Assembly (NCBI GenBank): GCA_019119355.1 | Contig: DWXE01000043.1 | Location: forward strand, 1 to 64,000 | From: Candidatus Eisenbergiella merdigallinarum | Lineage (GTDB): Bacteria; Bacillota; Clostridia; Lachnospirales; Lachnospiraceae | DNA: 64,000 bases | Direction: 5' to 3' | Shown here: positions 9,154 to 18,397 of the stretch, piece by piece | Layout: every line of letters begins with the position of its first letter | How positions within the stretch are numbered: position 1 is the stretch's first letter | Made by a program: the position numbers and the translations under genes | The notes under the pieces: generated by a model | Seen by the model: the letters and a program-made list of their open reading frames with translations, nothing else | Told to the model about the DNA's origin: nothing | The model's database searches: none

Positions 9154-10692
9154 CTACAATTCGATAATATCGTTTTCACCCAGCAACTCCAGAGACCACG
9201 CGGGCACCGGCTGAACTTCCGCCTGTTTCTCCCTGCGCTTCTCCAGGATCCGGGACGCCAGGCCCATCACCTGAATCGTGATCAGCGGCGTCATGGCCAC
9301 CATGGCCACGATCCCGAAGGCGTCCGTCACGATGTTTCCGCCCACCACGGAGCAGGCGCCCTGCGCCAGCGGAAGAAGGAAGGTCGCGGTCATCGGCCCG
9401 GAGGCGACGCCGCCGGAGTCGAAGGCGATTGCCGTATAGATCTTCGGTACGAAAAAGGAAATTCCCAGCGCGATGGCGTATCCAGGAATCAGGAACCAGA
9501 GGATAGAAATCCCGGTCAGCACCCGCACCATGGCGATCCCCACGGATATGCAGACGCCGACGGACAGCCCCGTCTCCATGGCCCGGGCCGAAATGGCGCC
9601 GTCAGTCATCTCCTCCACCTGTTTGTTGAGCACGTACACCGCCGGCTCGGCCTTGACGATGAAGTAGCCCATCAGCATGGCGATGGGAACCAGAAGCTGC
9701 GGCCATTTCATGCCTGCCAGCATCTGCCCCAGATAGTTGCCGGCGGGCATGAAGCCAACGTTGGCCCCGGTCAGAAACAGAACCAGCCCGATATATGTAT
9801 AGACCAGCCCGACCACGATTTTTTTCAGGGTCCTTCCGGACAGCTTCAGCACCGCCACCTGGAACAGGAAGAAAAAAACGATGATGGGAAGCAGGGCCAC
9901 CGCGATCTCCTTAATGTAGGAGGGGATCCCCGTCATAAAGAGACGCCACAGCTCCCTGGAATCGTTCACGGCGGGCAATACATAGGCTTCATACGCCCCT
10001 TCCTGGGGCCGGTAAATCATCCCCAGAATCATCACGGCCAAAATCGGCCCGATAGAACAAAGGGCCACCAGGCCGAAGCTGTCGTCCGCCGCATGGCGGT
10101 CGCTTCGGATGGCGGAAATACCGACGCCCAGCGCCATGATAAAGGGTACGGTCATGGGCCCGGTAGTCACCCCGCCGGCATCGAAGGCGACGCTCAAAAA
10201 ATCCTTCGGGACGAACAGGGCCAGCGCGAAGACGATCACATAGAACGCCACCAGCAGAGGCGGCAGCGCGATCCCGAAGAGCATACGCAAAAGAGCGACG
10301 ACCAGGAAAAAGCCGACGCCGCACGCAACGCAAACCACAAGAAGCATATTCGGAACCGACGGCACCTGCTGGGCCAGCACCTGCAGGTCCGGTTCGGAAA
10401 TCGTGATGATAAAGCCCAGAAGGAAGGACAGAATCACCACAACCAGAAGGTTCTTACTCCTGGTCAGGCAGGAACCAACCCGTTCCCCCATGGGGGACAT
10501 GGCCATCTCCGCCCCCAGGGTGAAAAACATCATCCCCACCATCAGCATCACCGCTCCCACGAGAAAACAGAGCAGGATGCTGGATGAAACCGGCACCACG
10601 AAAAAGCAGAGCGCCAGTACGATCGCGATAATGGGCAGGACGGCGCTCAGCGCCTCCTGCCACTTCTCTTTCAAATGTTTACCAATCCCCAA
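9154..10692 (-). CDS. DUF1538 family integral membrane protein
   Basis: 512-residue polytopic membrane protein with an internal duplication. The segment FDAGGVTTGPMTVPFIMALG in the first half recurs as FDSGGVASGPMTATFLLPL in the second, and each half has five to seven hydrophobic helices. This matches the DUF1538 family, whose members are pseudo-symmetric and transporter-like but lack an assigned substrate. I place the start at TTG 10692, six bases after AGGAGG. It lies between purC and a tandem P-II-like gene in a glutamate-synthase operon, so a role in movement of a nitrogen compound or ion under P-II control is a reasonable inference. Confidence 0.85.
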   Translation of the reverse strand: MGIGKHLKEKWQEALSAVLPIIAIVLALCFFVVPVSSSILLCFLVGAVMLMVGMMFFTLGAEMAMSPMGERVGSCLTRSKNLLVVVILSFLLGFIITISEPDLQVLAQQVPSVPNMLLVVCVACGVGFFLVVALLRMLFGIALPPLLVAFYVIVFALALFVPKDFLSVAFDAGGVTTGPMTVPFIMALGVGISAIRSDRHAADDSFGLVALCSIGPILAVMILGMIYRPQEGAYEAYVLPAVNDSRELWRLFMTGIPSYIKEIAVALLPIIVFFFLFQVAVLKLSGRTLKKIVVGLVYTYIGLVLFLTGANVGFMPAGNYLGQMLAGMKWPQLLVPIAMLMGYFIVKAEPAVYVLNKQVEEMTDGAISARAMETGLSVGVCISVGIAMVRVLTGISILWFLIPGYAIALGISFFVPKIYTAIAFDSGGVASGPMTATFLLPLAQGACSVVGGNIVTDAFGIVAMVAMTPLITIQVMGLASRILEKRREKQAEVQPVPAWSLELLGENDIIEL

Positions 10693-10736
10693 AAATTACC
10701 TCCTGATATGAAACTCCCCCTCGGCCGGTCATCCGC

Positions 10737-11441
10737 TCACAGCCCGATTCTGGAAAAGATCTCCTGATACGCTTCTTCCACGCCGCCCATGTCCCTGCGG
10801 AAACGGTCCTTATCCAGCTTCTCATGGGTGTTGATATCCCAGAAGCGGCAGGTGTCCGGGGAAATCTCGTCCGCCAGCACGATCTGTCCCTGGAAGCGGC
10901 CGAACTCCAGCTTGAAGTCTACCAGAAGGACGCCGGCCTTTTGGAAGAATTCCTTCAAAAAGTCGTTGACGGCGAAGGCCATCTTCGTGATCTGGTCGAT
11001 CTCCTCCCGGGTCGCCAGGCCTAAGGCCAGGGCGTAATAGTCGTTGATGAAAGGATCTCCCAGATCGTCGTTCTTGTAGGAGAATTCCAGGGTGGGGCAG
11101 AGCAGCTGCCTACCTTCTTCCACGCCCAGGCGCTTCGCGAAGCTGCCCGCTGCCACGTTGCGTACGATCACTTCCAGCGGCACGATCTGCACGTGCTTCA
11201 CCAGCGTCTCCCGCTCCGACAGCTCTTTCACGAAATGGGTGGAAATTCCCTTTTCCTCCAGGCGCTGGAACAGGTAGTTGCTCATCCGGTTGTTAATTGC
11301 GCCCTTGCCCGCGATGGTTCCCTTCTTCTGGCCGTTAAACGCCGTAGCGTCATCCTTGTAGCTGACGATCACCAGATCCGGATCGTCCGTGGCGTACACC
11401 TTTTTGGCCTTTCCCTCATAGAGTTGTTCTTTCTTATCCAT
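10737..11441 (-). CDS. purC: phosphoribosylaminoimidazole-succinocarboxamide synthase (SAICAR synthetase)
   Basis: 234-residue enzyme joining CAIR and aspartate with ATP in purine synthesis. Family signatures include the opening [34 protein letters not shown] and LVDFKLEFG followed by [10 protein letters not shown]. The size is normal for bacterial PurC and the ATG follows GGAGG. It lies 35 bases after gltD and 45 bases before the DUF1538 gene rather than with other pur genes. No other purine gene is in the window, so its nitrogen-operon setting is notable. Confidence 0.97.
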   Translation of the reverse strand: MDKKEQLYEGKAKKVYATDDPDLVIVSYKDDATAFNGQKKGTIAGKGAINNRMSNYLFQRLEEKGISTHFVKELSERETLVKHVQIVPLEVIVRNVAAGSFAKRLGVEEGRQLLCPTLEFSYKNDDLGDPFINDYYALALGLATREEIDQITKMAFAVNDFLKEFFQKAGVLLVDFKLEFGRFQGQIVLADEISPDTCRFWDINTHEKLDKDRFRRDMGGVEEAYQEIFSRIGL

Positions 11442-11476
11442 GATTTCCTCCGATCTCTCCCGTCACAGGGACGGTT

Positions 11477-12958
11477 CTACAGATTTGTATAGCCCATCAA
11501 AGACCGGTCCACCTCTCTGGCCGCCTGCATCCCTTCCGCGATGGCCCGGACCACCAGGGACTGCCCCAGGTGCATGTCTCCGGCCGCAAAAACGCGGGGA
11601 TCGTCCGTCTGCCATGAGCCGGCCTGTGTCTTCACGTTGGACCTTCCATCTAATTGTACACCAAAACTGTCCGCAACGTAACCCTCACTTCCCAAAAATC
11701 CTGCGGCAATTAAAACGAGATCCACGGGGATTTCCGTTTCGCTGCCGGAAACGGGCGCCATACGCACCCTTCCCGTCTTTTCGTCGGGCTCCGGAACCAG
11801 GCTCACCAGGCGCGCCGCTCTGACGTTTCCCCGATCATCCTTCAAAAATTCCGTCACCGTGGTCTGATATTTTCTGGGATCCTCCCCGAAGAGCGCGGCG
11901 GCTTCCTCCTGGCCGTAGTCCGTCTTGCCCACTCTGGGCCACTCGGGCCAGGGATTGCTCCCGTCCCGGCATTCCGGAGGTTTGGGCATCATCTCCAGCT
12001 GCAGCACGCTCTCCGCGCCCAGGCGAACAGCCGTACCCACGCAGTCGTTTCCCGTATCCCCGCCGCCGATGACCAGCACCTTTTTCCCTTCCGCCAGCTC
12101 CCTGGGCACCTGTTGAAAATCGCTGTCCAGCAGCGTTTTCGTGACGGTCTTCAGAAAATCCACCGCGAACCAGATGCCCGCCGCATCCCGGCCGGGCACC
12201 GCGATGTCCCTGGGATGGGACGCCCCGCAGGCCAGCACGATGCGGTCATATTCCTTCCGGAGCGATTCCGCGTCCACATCCCGGCCCACGTCCGCGTTGC
12301 AGCAAAACCGGATGCCGGATTCCTCCATCAGGCGGATCCTGCGGTCGATGACCGATTTTTCCAGCTTCATGTTGGGGATGCCGTAGCGCAGAAGGCCGCC
12401 GGGCCTGTCGCTGCGCTCGTACACCGTGACGCTGTGCCCCCTCCGGTTCAGAAGGATCGCCGCCGCCAGGCCGGCGGGGCCGCTGCCGATCACCGCCACC
12501 TTCCTGCCGGTGCGCACCGGGACGTCCGGTTTGGCCAGTCCGTTGGCAAAGGCGTACTCCACCACGGCCCTTTCGTTCTCCTTCGTGGACACCGGTTCCC
12601 CGTGCAGGCCGCAGGTGCAGGCCGCCTCGCACAGCGCCGGGCAAACCCGGGAGGTGAATTCCGGAAGGCAGTGTGTCTTGGAGAGCCGGATCCAGGCCAT
12701 CTCCCACAGCCCCCGGTACACCAGGTCGTTGACCTCCGGCACCAGGTTGTGCAACGGGCAGCCGGAAATCATGCCGGCCAGCGGCATCCCCGCCTGGCAG
12801 AACGGAACGCCGCAGTCCATGCATCTGGCTCCCTGTTTTTGCTGTTCCTCCGCCGAAAGCCTCCCGTGAAACTCCCTGAAATTTTGGATCCTCTCTTCGG
12901 GCGCTTCCACCGGGCCGATTTTGCGTTGATATTCCAGAAATCCTGTCGGTTTTCCCAT
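11477..12958 (-). CDS. gltD: glutamate synthase (NADPH) small subunit
   Basis: 493-residue flavoprotein delivering electrons from NAD(P)H to the large subunit. The N-terminal Fe-S domain carries the cysteine pattern CMDCGVPFC (about 42-50), GCPLHNLVPE and CPALCEAACTC. An FAD-binding GSGPAGLAAA is at about 160 and a second nucleotide-binding GGGDTGNDC in the middle. A final AAGDMHLGQSLVV contacts FAD. It starts 11 bases after gltB, so the two are one operon. Confidence 0.97.
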   Translation of the reverse strand: MGKPTGFLEYQRKIGPVEAPEERIQNFREFHGRLSAEEQQKQGARCMDCGVPFCQAGMPLAGMISGCPLHNLVPEVNDLVYRGLWEMAWIRLSKTHCLPEFTSRVCPALCEAACTCGLHGEPVSTKENERAVVEYAFANGLAKPDVPVRTGRKVAVIGSGPAGLAAAILLNRRGHSVTVYERSDRPGGLLRYGIPNMKLEKSVIDRRIRLMEESGIRFCCNADVGRDVDAESLRKEYDRIVLACGASHPRDIAVPGRDAAGIWFAVDFLKTVTKTLLDSDFQQVPRELAEGKKVLVIGGGDTGNDCVGTAVRLGAESVLQLEMMPKPPECRDGSNPWPEWPRVGKTDYGQEEAAALFGEDPRKYQTTVTEFLKDDRGNVRAARLVSLVPEPDEKTGRVRMAPVSGSETEIPVDLVLIAAGFLGSEGYVADSFGVQLDGRSNVKTQAGSWQTDDPRVFAAGDMHLGQSLVVRAIAEGMQAAREVDRSLMGYTNL

Positions 12959-12969
12959 ACTTTCCTCCC

Positions 12970-15900
12970 TTATTTCCCCGCGATCTCCGCATAGAAGGCC
13001 GCCGTCATGGCCTCCTGCGCGCTCATGCCCTGCTCTTCGAAGCGGGCGGACAGCTGCAGAAGCCTCTTATAATCTCCCGGAATGATCTTCTTAAACCGGG
13101 GCAGCCAGGTTTCGAACTCCTCCAGAATCCTCTTTCCTTTGGCGGAACCGGTGTGCGCCACGTGGGCCTCGATCATCCGTTTCAGCTCTTCCTTATCGTA
13201 GGCGTTTTCCACCTTCTCCGTCAGCACCATTTCCTTGTTCAGGTTCTGATACAGGCGGTTCTCCTCGTCCAGGACGTAGGCCACGCCCCCGCTCATGCCG
13301 GCGGCGAAGTTCTTCCCCACCGGGCCCAGAACGGCCACCCGGCCGCCCGTCATATATTCGCATCCGTGCTCGCCCACGCCTTCCACCACGGCCACGGCGC
13401 CGGAGTTGCGGACGGCGAACCGTTCGCCCGCCATGCCGGATATATAGGCCTGGCCGGAGGTAGCTCCGTAGAGGGCCACGTTCCCCACGATCACGTTTTC
13501 TTCCGGCACGAAACCGGAGGATCCGGGCGCGAAGACCGCCAGCTTTCCGCCGGAGAGCCCTTTCCCGAAGTAATCGTTGCTGTCCCCGCACAAAGACAGG
13601 GTGAGTCCGGCCGGAAGGAAGGCGCCGAAGCTCTGTCCCCCGGCCCCCGTGCAGTTCACCGTCAGGGTGTCCTCAGGCAGCCCTTCCGGATGCAGCCGGG
13701 TGATCCTGGCCCCCAGAAGGGTGCCGAAAGCCCGGTCCGTGTTGGTCAGCTTCACGCTGCAGCTCCCTTTCTTTTTGCGCTCCACGGCGTCTTTGACTTC
13801 CTTTTTCTTCCACAGCACCGCCTCGTCTTTCGCGTTTTCCAGCCTGAAATCGTAGGCGTCCTCCGGATGAAAGACGCAGGGGATTCCCTGTTCGGCCGCG
13901 CTGCTGCCCAGGATGTCGTCCAGATCGATTTTCGCCCGTTCTCCCGACAGTCCTTCCTTCTTTTTGAGCCGGTCGCTGCGGCCCACCATCTCGTCCACGG
14001 TACGAAATCCCAGCTTCGCCATGTATTCCCGCAGCTGGCGGGCGATGAACAGCATGAAATTCATCACATATTCCGGTTTTCCCGCGAAGCGCTCCCGCAG
14101 CTTCGGGTTCTGGGTGGCAATCCCCACCGGGCAGGTATCCAGGTTGCACACCCGCATCATGGCGCAGCCCAGCGCCACCAGCGGCGCCGTGGCGAAGCCG
14201 AACTCCTCCGCCCCCAGCAGTGCCGCTACGGCCACGTCCCGGCCGCTCATCAGCTTGCCGTCCGTCTCGATCCTCACCCGGGTGCGCAGGCCGTTTTGCA
14301 GCAGCGTCTGGTGGGTTTCCGCCAGGCCCAGCTCCCAGGGCAGGCCCGCGTTGTGGATGGAGCTGACCGGGGCCGCTCCGGTGCCTCCGTCGTAGCCGGA
14401 AATCAGCACCACCTGCGCGCCCGCCTTCGCCACGCCGGCCGCCACGGTTCCCACGCCGGCCTCCGAAACCAGTTTCACCGAAATGCGGGCGTCCCGGTTG
14501 GCGTTCTTCAGGTCGAAGATCAGCTGCGCCAGATCCTCGATGGAATAGATATCGTGATGGGGCGGCGGGGAAATCAGGCTCACGCCCGGGGTGGAGTGGC
14601 GGGTCTTCGCGATCCAGGGATAGACCTTCCTCCCCGGAAGGTGGCCGCCCTCCCCAGGCTTCGCGCCCTGGGCCATTTTGATCTGAATCTCCCGGGCGCT
14701 GACCAGATAGCGGCTGGTCACGCCGAAACGGCCGCTGGCCACCTGTTTGATGGCAGAACTCCTGTCGTCCGCCGTCCCCGCGGACCGCAGGCGCTCTTCG
14801 CTCTCGCCGCCCTCGCCGCTGTTGGATTTGCCGTGCAGCCGGTTCATGGCCACGGCCAGCGCCTCGTGGGCTTCCTCCGAAATGGAACCGTAGGACATGG
14901 CCCCGGTTTTAAACCTCCGGACGATGGATTCCTCGCTCTCCACTTCCTCCAGGGGCACCGGCTGGTCCGGATAGTCGAAATCCATCAGGCTGCGCAGATA
15001 TCCCGTGTTCTCCGCATCCACCAGCTGCGTATACTGACAAAACAGCTCATAGCTTCCCTCCCGGACGGCTTTCTGCAGCAGATGGATGGTCCGGGGATTG
15101 TAGCGGTGCTCTTCTCCCTGGCTGCGCAGCTTATGGCGGCCCTGGCAGGTCAGGGTCAGGTCCGTGGCCAGGCCCAGCGGATCGAAGGCCCTGGAGTGCT
15201 GGGCGTCGTTTTTGGCCGCGATGTCCGCCAGGGAAATGCCCCCCACCCGGCTGGTGGTTCCGGTGAAGTACCGGTCGATCACATCCTCCGCGATGCCCAG
15301 CGCTTCGAACATCTGGCTGCCCTGGTAGGACTGGATGGTGGAAATCCCCATTTTGGAGGCGATCCGCACGATTCCCTGCAGCACGCCCTGATCATAGTCC
15401 TGCACCGCCGCGTAATAGTCCTTGTTCAGCATCCCATCTTCCACCAACTGGCCGATGGTGGCGTGGGCCAGATAGGGGTTCACCGCGCAGGCCCCGTATC
15501 CCAGCAGGGCGGCGAAATGGTGGACCCCCCTGGGCTCCGCCGACTCCAGGATCAGGGACAGGGCCGTGCATTTCTTCGTCCGCACCAGATGTTTGTGCAC
15601 GGCGGAAACTGCCAGCAGGGAGGGGATGGCCACGTGGTTTTCATCCACGCCGCGGTCGGACAGGATCACGATATTGGCCCCCTGGCGATAGGCTTTATCC
15701 ACCGCCATGAACAGATGATCCAGCACCCGGTCCATGGGCGTGCTCTTGTAAAAGAGGATGGACACGGTTTTCACGCAGAATCCTGCTTTCTTCATGGTCC
15801 GGATCTTGAGCAGGTCCAGATCCGTCAGGATCGGATTGTTGATTTTGAGCATATGGCAGTTTTCCGGCTGCTCTTCCAGAAGGTTGCCGTTTTTCCCCAC

Positions 15901-17517
15901 GTAGACCGCGGTGGAGGTGACGATTTTCTCCCGGGCGGCGTCGATGGGGGGATTGGTCACCTGGGCGAAAAGCTGCTTGAAGTAGTAAAACAGCGGCTGA
16001 TACTGGTCGGACAGGACGGCCAGGGGGGTATCCACGCCCATGGCCCCGATCTGTTCTGTTCCGTTTAAGGCCAGGGAACAGATGGTGTCGTGATAATCCT
16101 CCCAGGTATAGCCGAAGGCTTTCTGCAGCCGCGCCCGCTGCGCCCTGTCGAAGGAAGGGATTTTTTCGTTGGGGATTTTCAGCTCCTTCAGGGAGACCAG
16201 GTTGCTGTCCAGCCATTCGCCGTAGGGCTCCTTTTTTGCGTAGTGCTCCTTGATTTCCCAGTCCTCCAGCACCCGGCCCTGTTTCGTGTCCACCAGGAGC
16301 ATTTTCCCGGGATGGAGCCGCTCCTTTTTCAGGATGTGTTCCGCCCCGATCTCCAGCACGCCCACTTCCGAGGACAGGATCAGCCGGTCGTCGTCCGTGA
16401 TGTAATAGCGGGAAGGGCGCAGGCCGTTTCTGTCCAGAATCGCCCCCATCAGGTCGCCGTCGGAAAACAGGATGGAGGCGGGGCCGTCCCAGGGCTCCAT
16501 CATGGTGGCGTAATACTGATAAAAGTCCCGGACCTCCCGGGAGATGGTGTCGTTGTGGCTCCAGGGTTCCGGAATCAGGATGGACGCCGCGAGGGGCAGC
16601 TCCATCCCGCTCATGACCAGAAATTCCAGCGTGTTGTCCAGCATGGCGGAGTCGGAACCCCGGGCGTTGATCACCGGTAGAACCTTCGTCAGATCGTCCT
16701 CGTCGAAGGCCGGCGCGCGCATGGTTTCCTCCCGCGCCAGCATTTTGTCCACGTTGCCCCGGATCGTATTGATTTCCCCGTTGTGCACGATCATCCGGTT
16801 CGGATGAGCCCTCTCCCAGCTGGGATTCGTGTTGGTGGAGAAGCGGGAGTGCACGATGGCGATGGCGGAATCGTAGTCCTCATCCTGCAGGTCCGCGAAA
16901 AACGTCCGCAGCTGCCCCACCAGAAACATCCCCTTGTAAACGATGGTCCGGCTGGACAGGGAAACCACGTAGGTATTGTCGTTGCTCTGCTCGAACACCC
17001 GGCGCACGATGTAGAGCTTCCGGTCGAACGCCTGCCCTTTTTCCACCCCTTCCGGCTTCTTCACGAAAGCCTGCCAGATGGCGGGCATACATTCCCTGGC
17101 CTTATGCCCAAGCACGGAAGGGTCGGCCGGCACTTCCCTCCAGCCCAGAAATTCCATCCCTTCCTTTTCCACGATGATCTCGAACATCTTTTTGGCCTGG
17201 CCGCGCAGCAGTTCGTCGGACGGGAAGAAGAACATCCCCACCCCGTATTCCCGCTCCCCGCCGGGCTCGATGCCGGACAGGGGGCAGACCTTCTGAAAGA
17301 AGCGGTGGGAAATCTGGGTCAGGATTCCCACGCCGTCCCCGGTCTTTCCTTCCGCATCCTTTCCCGCACGGTGCTCCAGATGCTCCACGATCCTGAGCGC
17401 ATCCGTCACGATCCGATGGCTCTTTTTGCCGCGGATGTTGACAACCGCTCCGATCCCGCAGTTATCGTGTTCGAATTCCGGCCTGTAAAGGCCCTGTGGC
17501 GTCTGACTTTGTCCCAT
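12970..17517 (-). CDS. gltB: glutamate synthase large subunit
   Basis: 1515-residue GOGAT large subunit. The class II glutamine amidotransferase domain has its catalytic Cys in HDNCGIG near the N-terminus. A central domain and the FMN-binding TIM barrel (GGEGGESEERLRSAG, PGEGGHLPGRK) follow, with the 3Fe-4S cysteines around CNLDTCPVGIATQNP, and then the GXGXG beta-helix. The enzyme converts 2-oxoglutarate and glutamine to two glutamates. I use ATG 17517, preceded by AGGAGGAAG; the upstream extension translates the leader hairpin and should be ignored. It heads the five-gene operon gltB-gltD-purC-DUF1538-P-II. Confidence 0.97.
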   Translation of the reverse strand: MGQSQTPQGLYRPEFEHDNCGIGAVVNIRGKKSHRIVTDALRIVEHLEHRAGKDAEGKTGDGVGILTQISHRFFQKVCPLSGIEPGGEREYGVGMFFFPSDELLRGQAKKMFEIIVEKEGMEFLGWREVPADPSVLGHKARECMPAIWQAFVKKPEGVEKGQAFDRKLYIVRRVFEQSNDNTYVVSLSSRTIVYKGMFLVGQLRTFFADLQDEDYDSAIAIVHSRFSTNTNPSWERAHPNRMIVHNGEINTIRGNVDKMLAREETMRAPAFDEDDLTKVLPVINARGSDSAMLDNTLEFLVMSGMELPLAASILIPEPWSHNDTISREVRDFYQYYATMMEPWDGPASILFSDGDLMGAILDRNGLRPSRYYITDDDRLILSSEVGVLEIGAEHILKKERLHPGKMLLVDTKQGRVLEDWEIKEHYAKKEPYGEWLDSNLVSLKELKIPNEKIPSFDRAQRARLQKAFGYTWEDYHDTICSLALNGTEQIGAMGVDTPLAVLSDQYQPLFYYFKQLFAQVTNPPIDAAREKIVTSTAVYVGKNGNLLEEQPENCHMLKINNPILTDLDLLKIRTMKKAGFCVKTVSILFYKSTPMDRVLDHLFMAVDKAYRQGANIVILSDRGVDENHVAIPSLLAVSAVHKHLVRTKKCTALSLILESAEPRGVHHFAALLGYGACAVNPYLAHATIGQLVEDGMLNKDYYAAVQDYDQGVLQGIVRIASKMGISTIQSYQGSQMFEALGIAEDVIDRYFTGTTSRVGGISLADIAAKNDAQHSRAFDPLGLATDLTLTCQGRHKLRSQGEEHRYNPRTIHLLQKAVREGSYELFCQYTQLVDAENTGYLRSLMDFDYPDQPVPLEEVESEESIVRRFKTGAMSYGSISEEAHEALAVAMNRLHGKSNSGEGGESEERLRSAGTADDRSSAIKQVASGRFGVTSRYLVSAREIQIKMAQGAKPGEGGHLPGRKVYPWIAKTRHSTPGVSLISPPPHHDIYSIEDLAQLIFDLKNANRDARISVKLVSEAGVGTVAAGVAKAGAQVVLISGYDGGTGAAPVSSIHNAGLPWELGLAETHQTLLQNGLRTRVRIETDGKLMSGRDVAVAALLGAEEFGFATAPLVALGCAMMRVCNLDTCPVGIATQNPKLRERFAGKPEYVMNFMLFIARQLREYMAKLGFRTVDEMVGRSDRLKKKEGLSGERAKIDLDDILGSSAAEQGIPCVFHPEDAYDFRLENAKDEAVLWKKKEVKDAVERKKKGSCSVKLTNTDRAFGTLLGARITRLHPEGLPEDTLTVNCTGAGGQSFGAFLPAGLTLSLCGDSNDYFGKGLSGGKLAVFAPGSSGFVPEENVIVGNVALYGATSGQAYISGMAGERFAVRNSGAVAVVEGVGEHGCEYMTGGRVAVLGPVGKNFAAGMSGGVAYVLDEENRLYQNLNKEMVLTEKVENAYDKEELKRMIEAHVAHTGSAKGKRILEEFETWLPRFKKIIPGDYKRLLQLSARFEEQGMSAQEAMTAAFYAEIAGK

Positions 17518-17550
17518 CTTCCTTCCTCCTGTCGCGTTGAAGAACTGAAT

Positions 17551-17603
17551 AAAAAAGGGCATCAAAAACCCGCGCGCTGCGCGGATTTCTGACACCCTTG
17601 TCA
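17551..17603 (-). terminator. intrinsic terminator in the gltB leader with a competing hairpin
   Basis: On the minus strand, arms of 19 bases (17597-17579 and 17575-17557, pairing throughout if G-U is allowed) with a three-base loop are followed by six T at 17556-17551. It sits between the gltB promoter and the gltB ribosome-binding site, so it would stop transcription before the gene. A short alternative hairpin (stem TGAC/GTCA at 17603-17600 and 17593-17590, loop AAGGGT) uses the 5' arm of the terminator. The two structures exclude each other, which is the arrangement expected for attenuation. Confidence 0.7.
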
Positions 17604-17636
17604 ATTCCAGCTGTATCCTCTTAAATTTCAAATCTC

Positions 17637-17665
17637 AATATAACCCATTTGCGCCGGTTTGTAAA
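17637..17665 (-). promoter_or_regulatory. sigma-A type promoter of the gltB operon
   Basis: On the minus strand, -35 TTTACA (17665-17660), a 17-base spacer and -10 TATATT (17642-17637). Transcription would start near 17630, giving a leader of roughly 110 bases that includes the intrinsic terminator. No equally good promoter lies between the terminator and the gene. Confidence 0.65.
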
Positions 17666-17694
17666 GGATTTTTCGCGGTTTTTTACGGCTTCCG

Positions 17695-17820
17695 GCAACA
17701 GTTCGGCCATGTCATTCATGTCGGGCGTCCGCCCTATAGGCGCATGTGGCAAAATGCAGCTCAGTGAGCGAGCTCCCACGCGGCATTTTGCCACATATGC
17801 CTGCATGGCAGAACTGTTAC
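17695..17820. repeat. nested palindromic element after glpP
   Basis: A 126-base element with 17-base outer arms (17695-17711 and 17804-17820, 15 of 17 matching as inverted repeats). Inside is a second pair of 14-base perfect arms (ATGTGGCAAAATGC at 17744-17757 and its complement at 17783-17796) enclosing AGCTC/GAGCT, plus a small GGGCG/CGCCC hairpin. The outer arm begins at the glpP stop codon. There is no T-tract, so simple termination is unlikely. It could be a structured 3' RNA or a mobile palindromic repeat. Confidence 0.6.
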
Positions 17821-18377
17821 AGCTTCCACAGCTCTTCCCGGGTGGAGGACACCGCCCATGCCCCCGCGTCCAGCGCTTCCAGCACATCCTTTTTGTCCGA
17901 AAGCAGACCTCCCGCGATGATGGGGACTCCCGTGCAGGAGCGGATCTCCCGGATGATCCGGGGCAGGATGCCCGGCAGGATTTCCACCGCGTCCGGAGCC
18001 GCGGCGGAAAGCTGCTTTTTCGTGTTGTTCAGGGCGATGGAATCCACCAGAAACGTCCGCCAGATCCCCGCCATCCCCAGTTCCATGGCGCGTCTGACCA
18101 GGGCGATCTTCGTGCTGATGACGCCCTGCGCCCCGGCGCTGTCCTTCAAAAAATCCACGGCGATCTCCCGGCCGCCCAGCCCCTGGATCAGGTCCATGTG
18201 CACCACGGCCATCTTGCCCGCCTCCCGGATCCGCTTCACCATCCCTTCCACGGTGCACAGATTCCCGTACAGGGTGAACACGATGCCGCAGTCCGTCTCC
18301 AGCGCCCTTTTCAATCCTTCTTCGTCCTTCGCCGCCGCGATCACCGGCGACGTTTCCAGCAGCTCCCGAAATTCCAT
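17817..18377 (-). CDS. glpP: glycerol-3-phosphate responsive antiterminator GlpP
   Basis: 186-residue RNA-binding antiterminator with a TIM-barrel-like fold. The opening MEFRELLETSPVIAAAKDEE, the segment CTVEGMVKRIREAGKMAVVHMDLIQGLGGRE and the end PIIAGGLLSDKKDVLEALDAGAWAVSST are typical of GlpP. ATG 18377 follows GGAGG. In Bacillus, GlpP bound to glycerol-3-phosphate lets RNA polymerase pass leader terminators of glp operons. Here it is the last gene of the glpA-glpB-DUF1667 operon, and that operon has a leader terminator at its head. Confidence 0.95.
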   Translation of the reverse strand: MEFRELLETSPVIAAAKDEEGLKRALETDCGIVFTLYGNLCTVEGMVKRIREAGKMAVVHMDLIQGLGGREIAVDFLKDSAGAQGVISTKIALVRRAMELGMAGIWRTFLVDSIALNNTKKQLSAAAPDAVEILPGILPRIIREIRSCTGVPIIAGGLLSDKKDVLEALDAGAWAVSSTREELWKL

Positions 18378-18397
18378 TTTTCCTCCGTTCCGAAGCA

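Noticed and set aside
9118-10587. 489-codon plus-strand open frame
   Set aside because: It is antisense to the DUF1538 membrane protein, is His/Gln/Gly-rich and shows no domain; the opposite strand has clear membrane helices and an internal repeat.
13153-16068. A 971-codon plus-strand open frame opposite gltB
   Set aside because: It is antisense to the well-conserved glutamate synthase, is rich in His, Gln, Arg and Gly as expected from a GC-rich shadow frame, and has no ribosome-binding site or domain.
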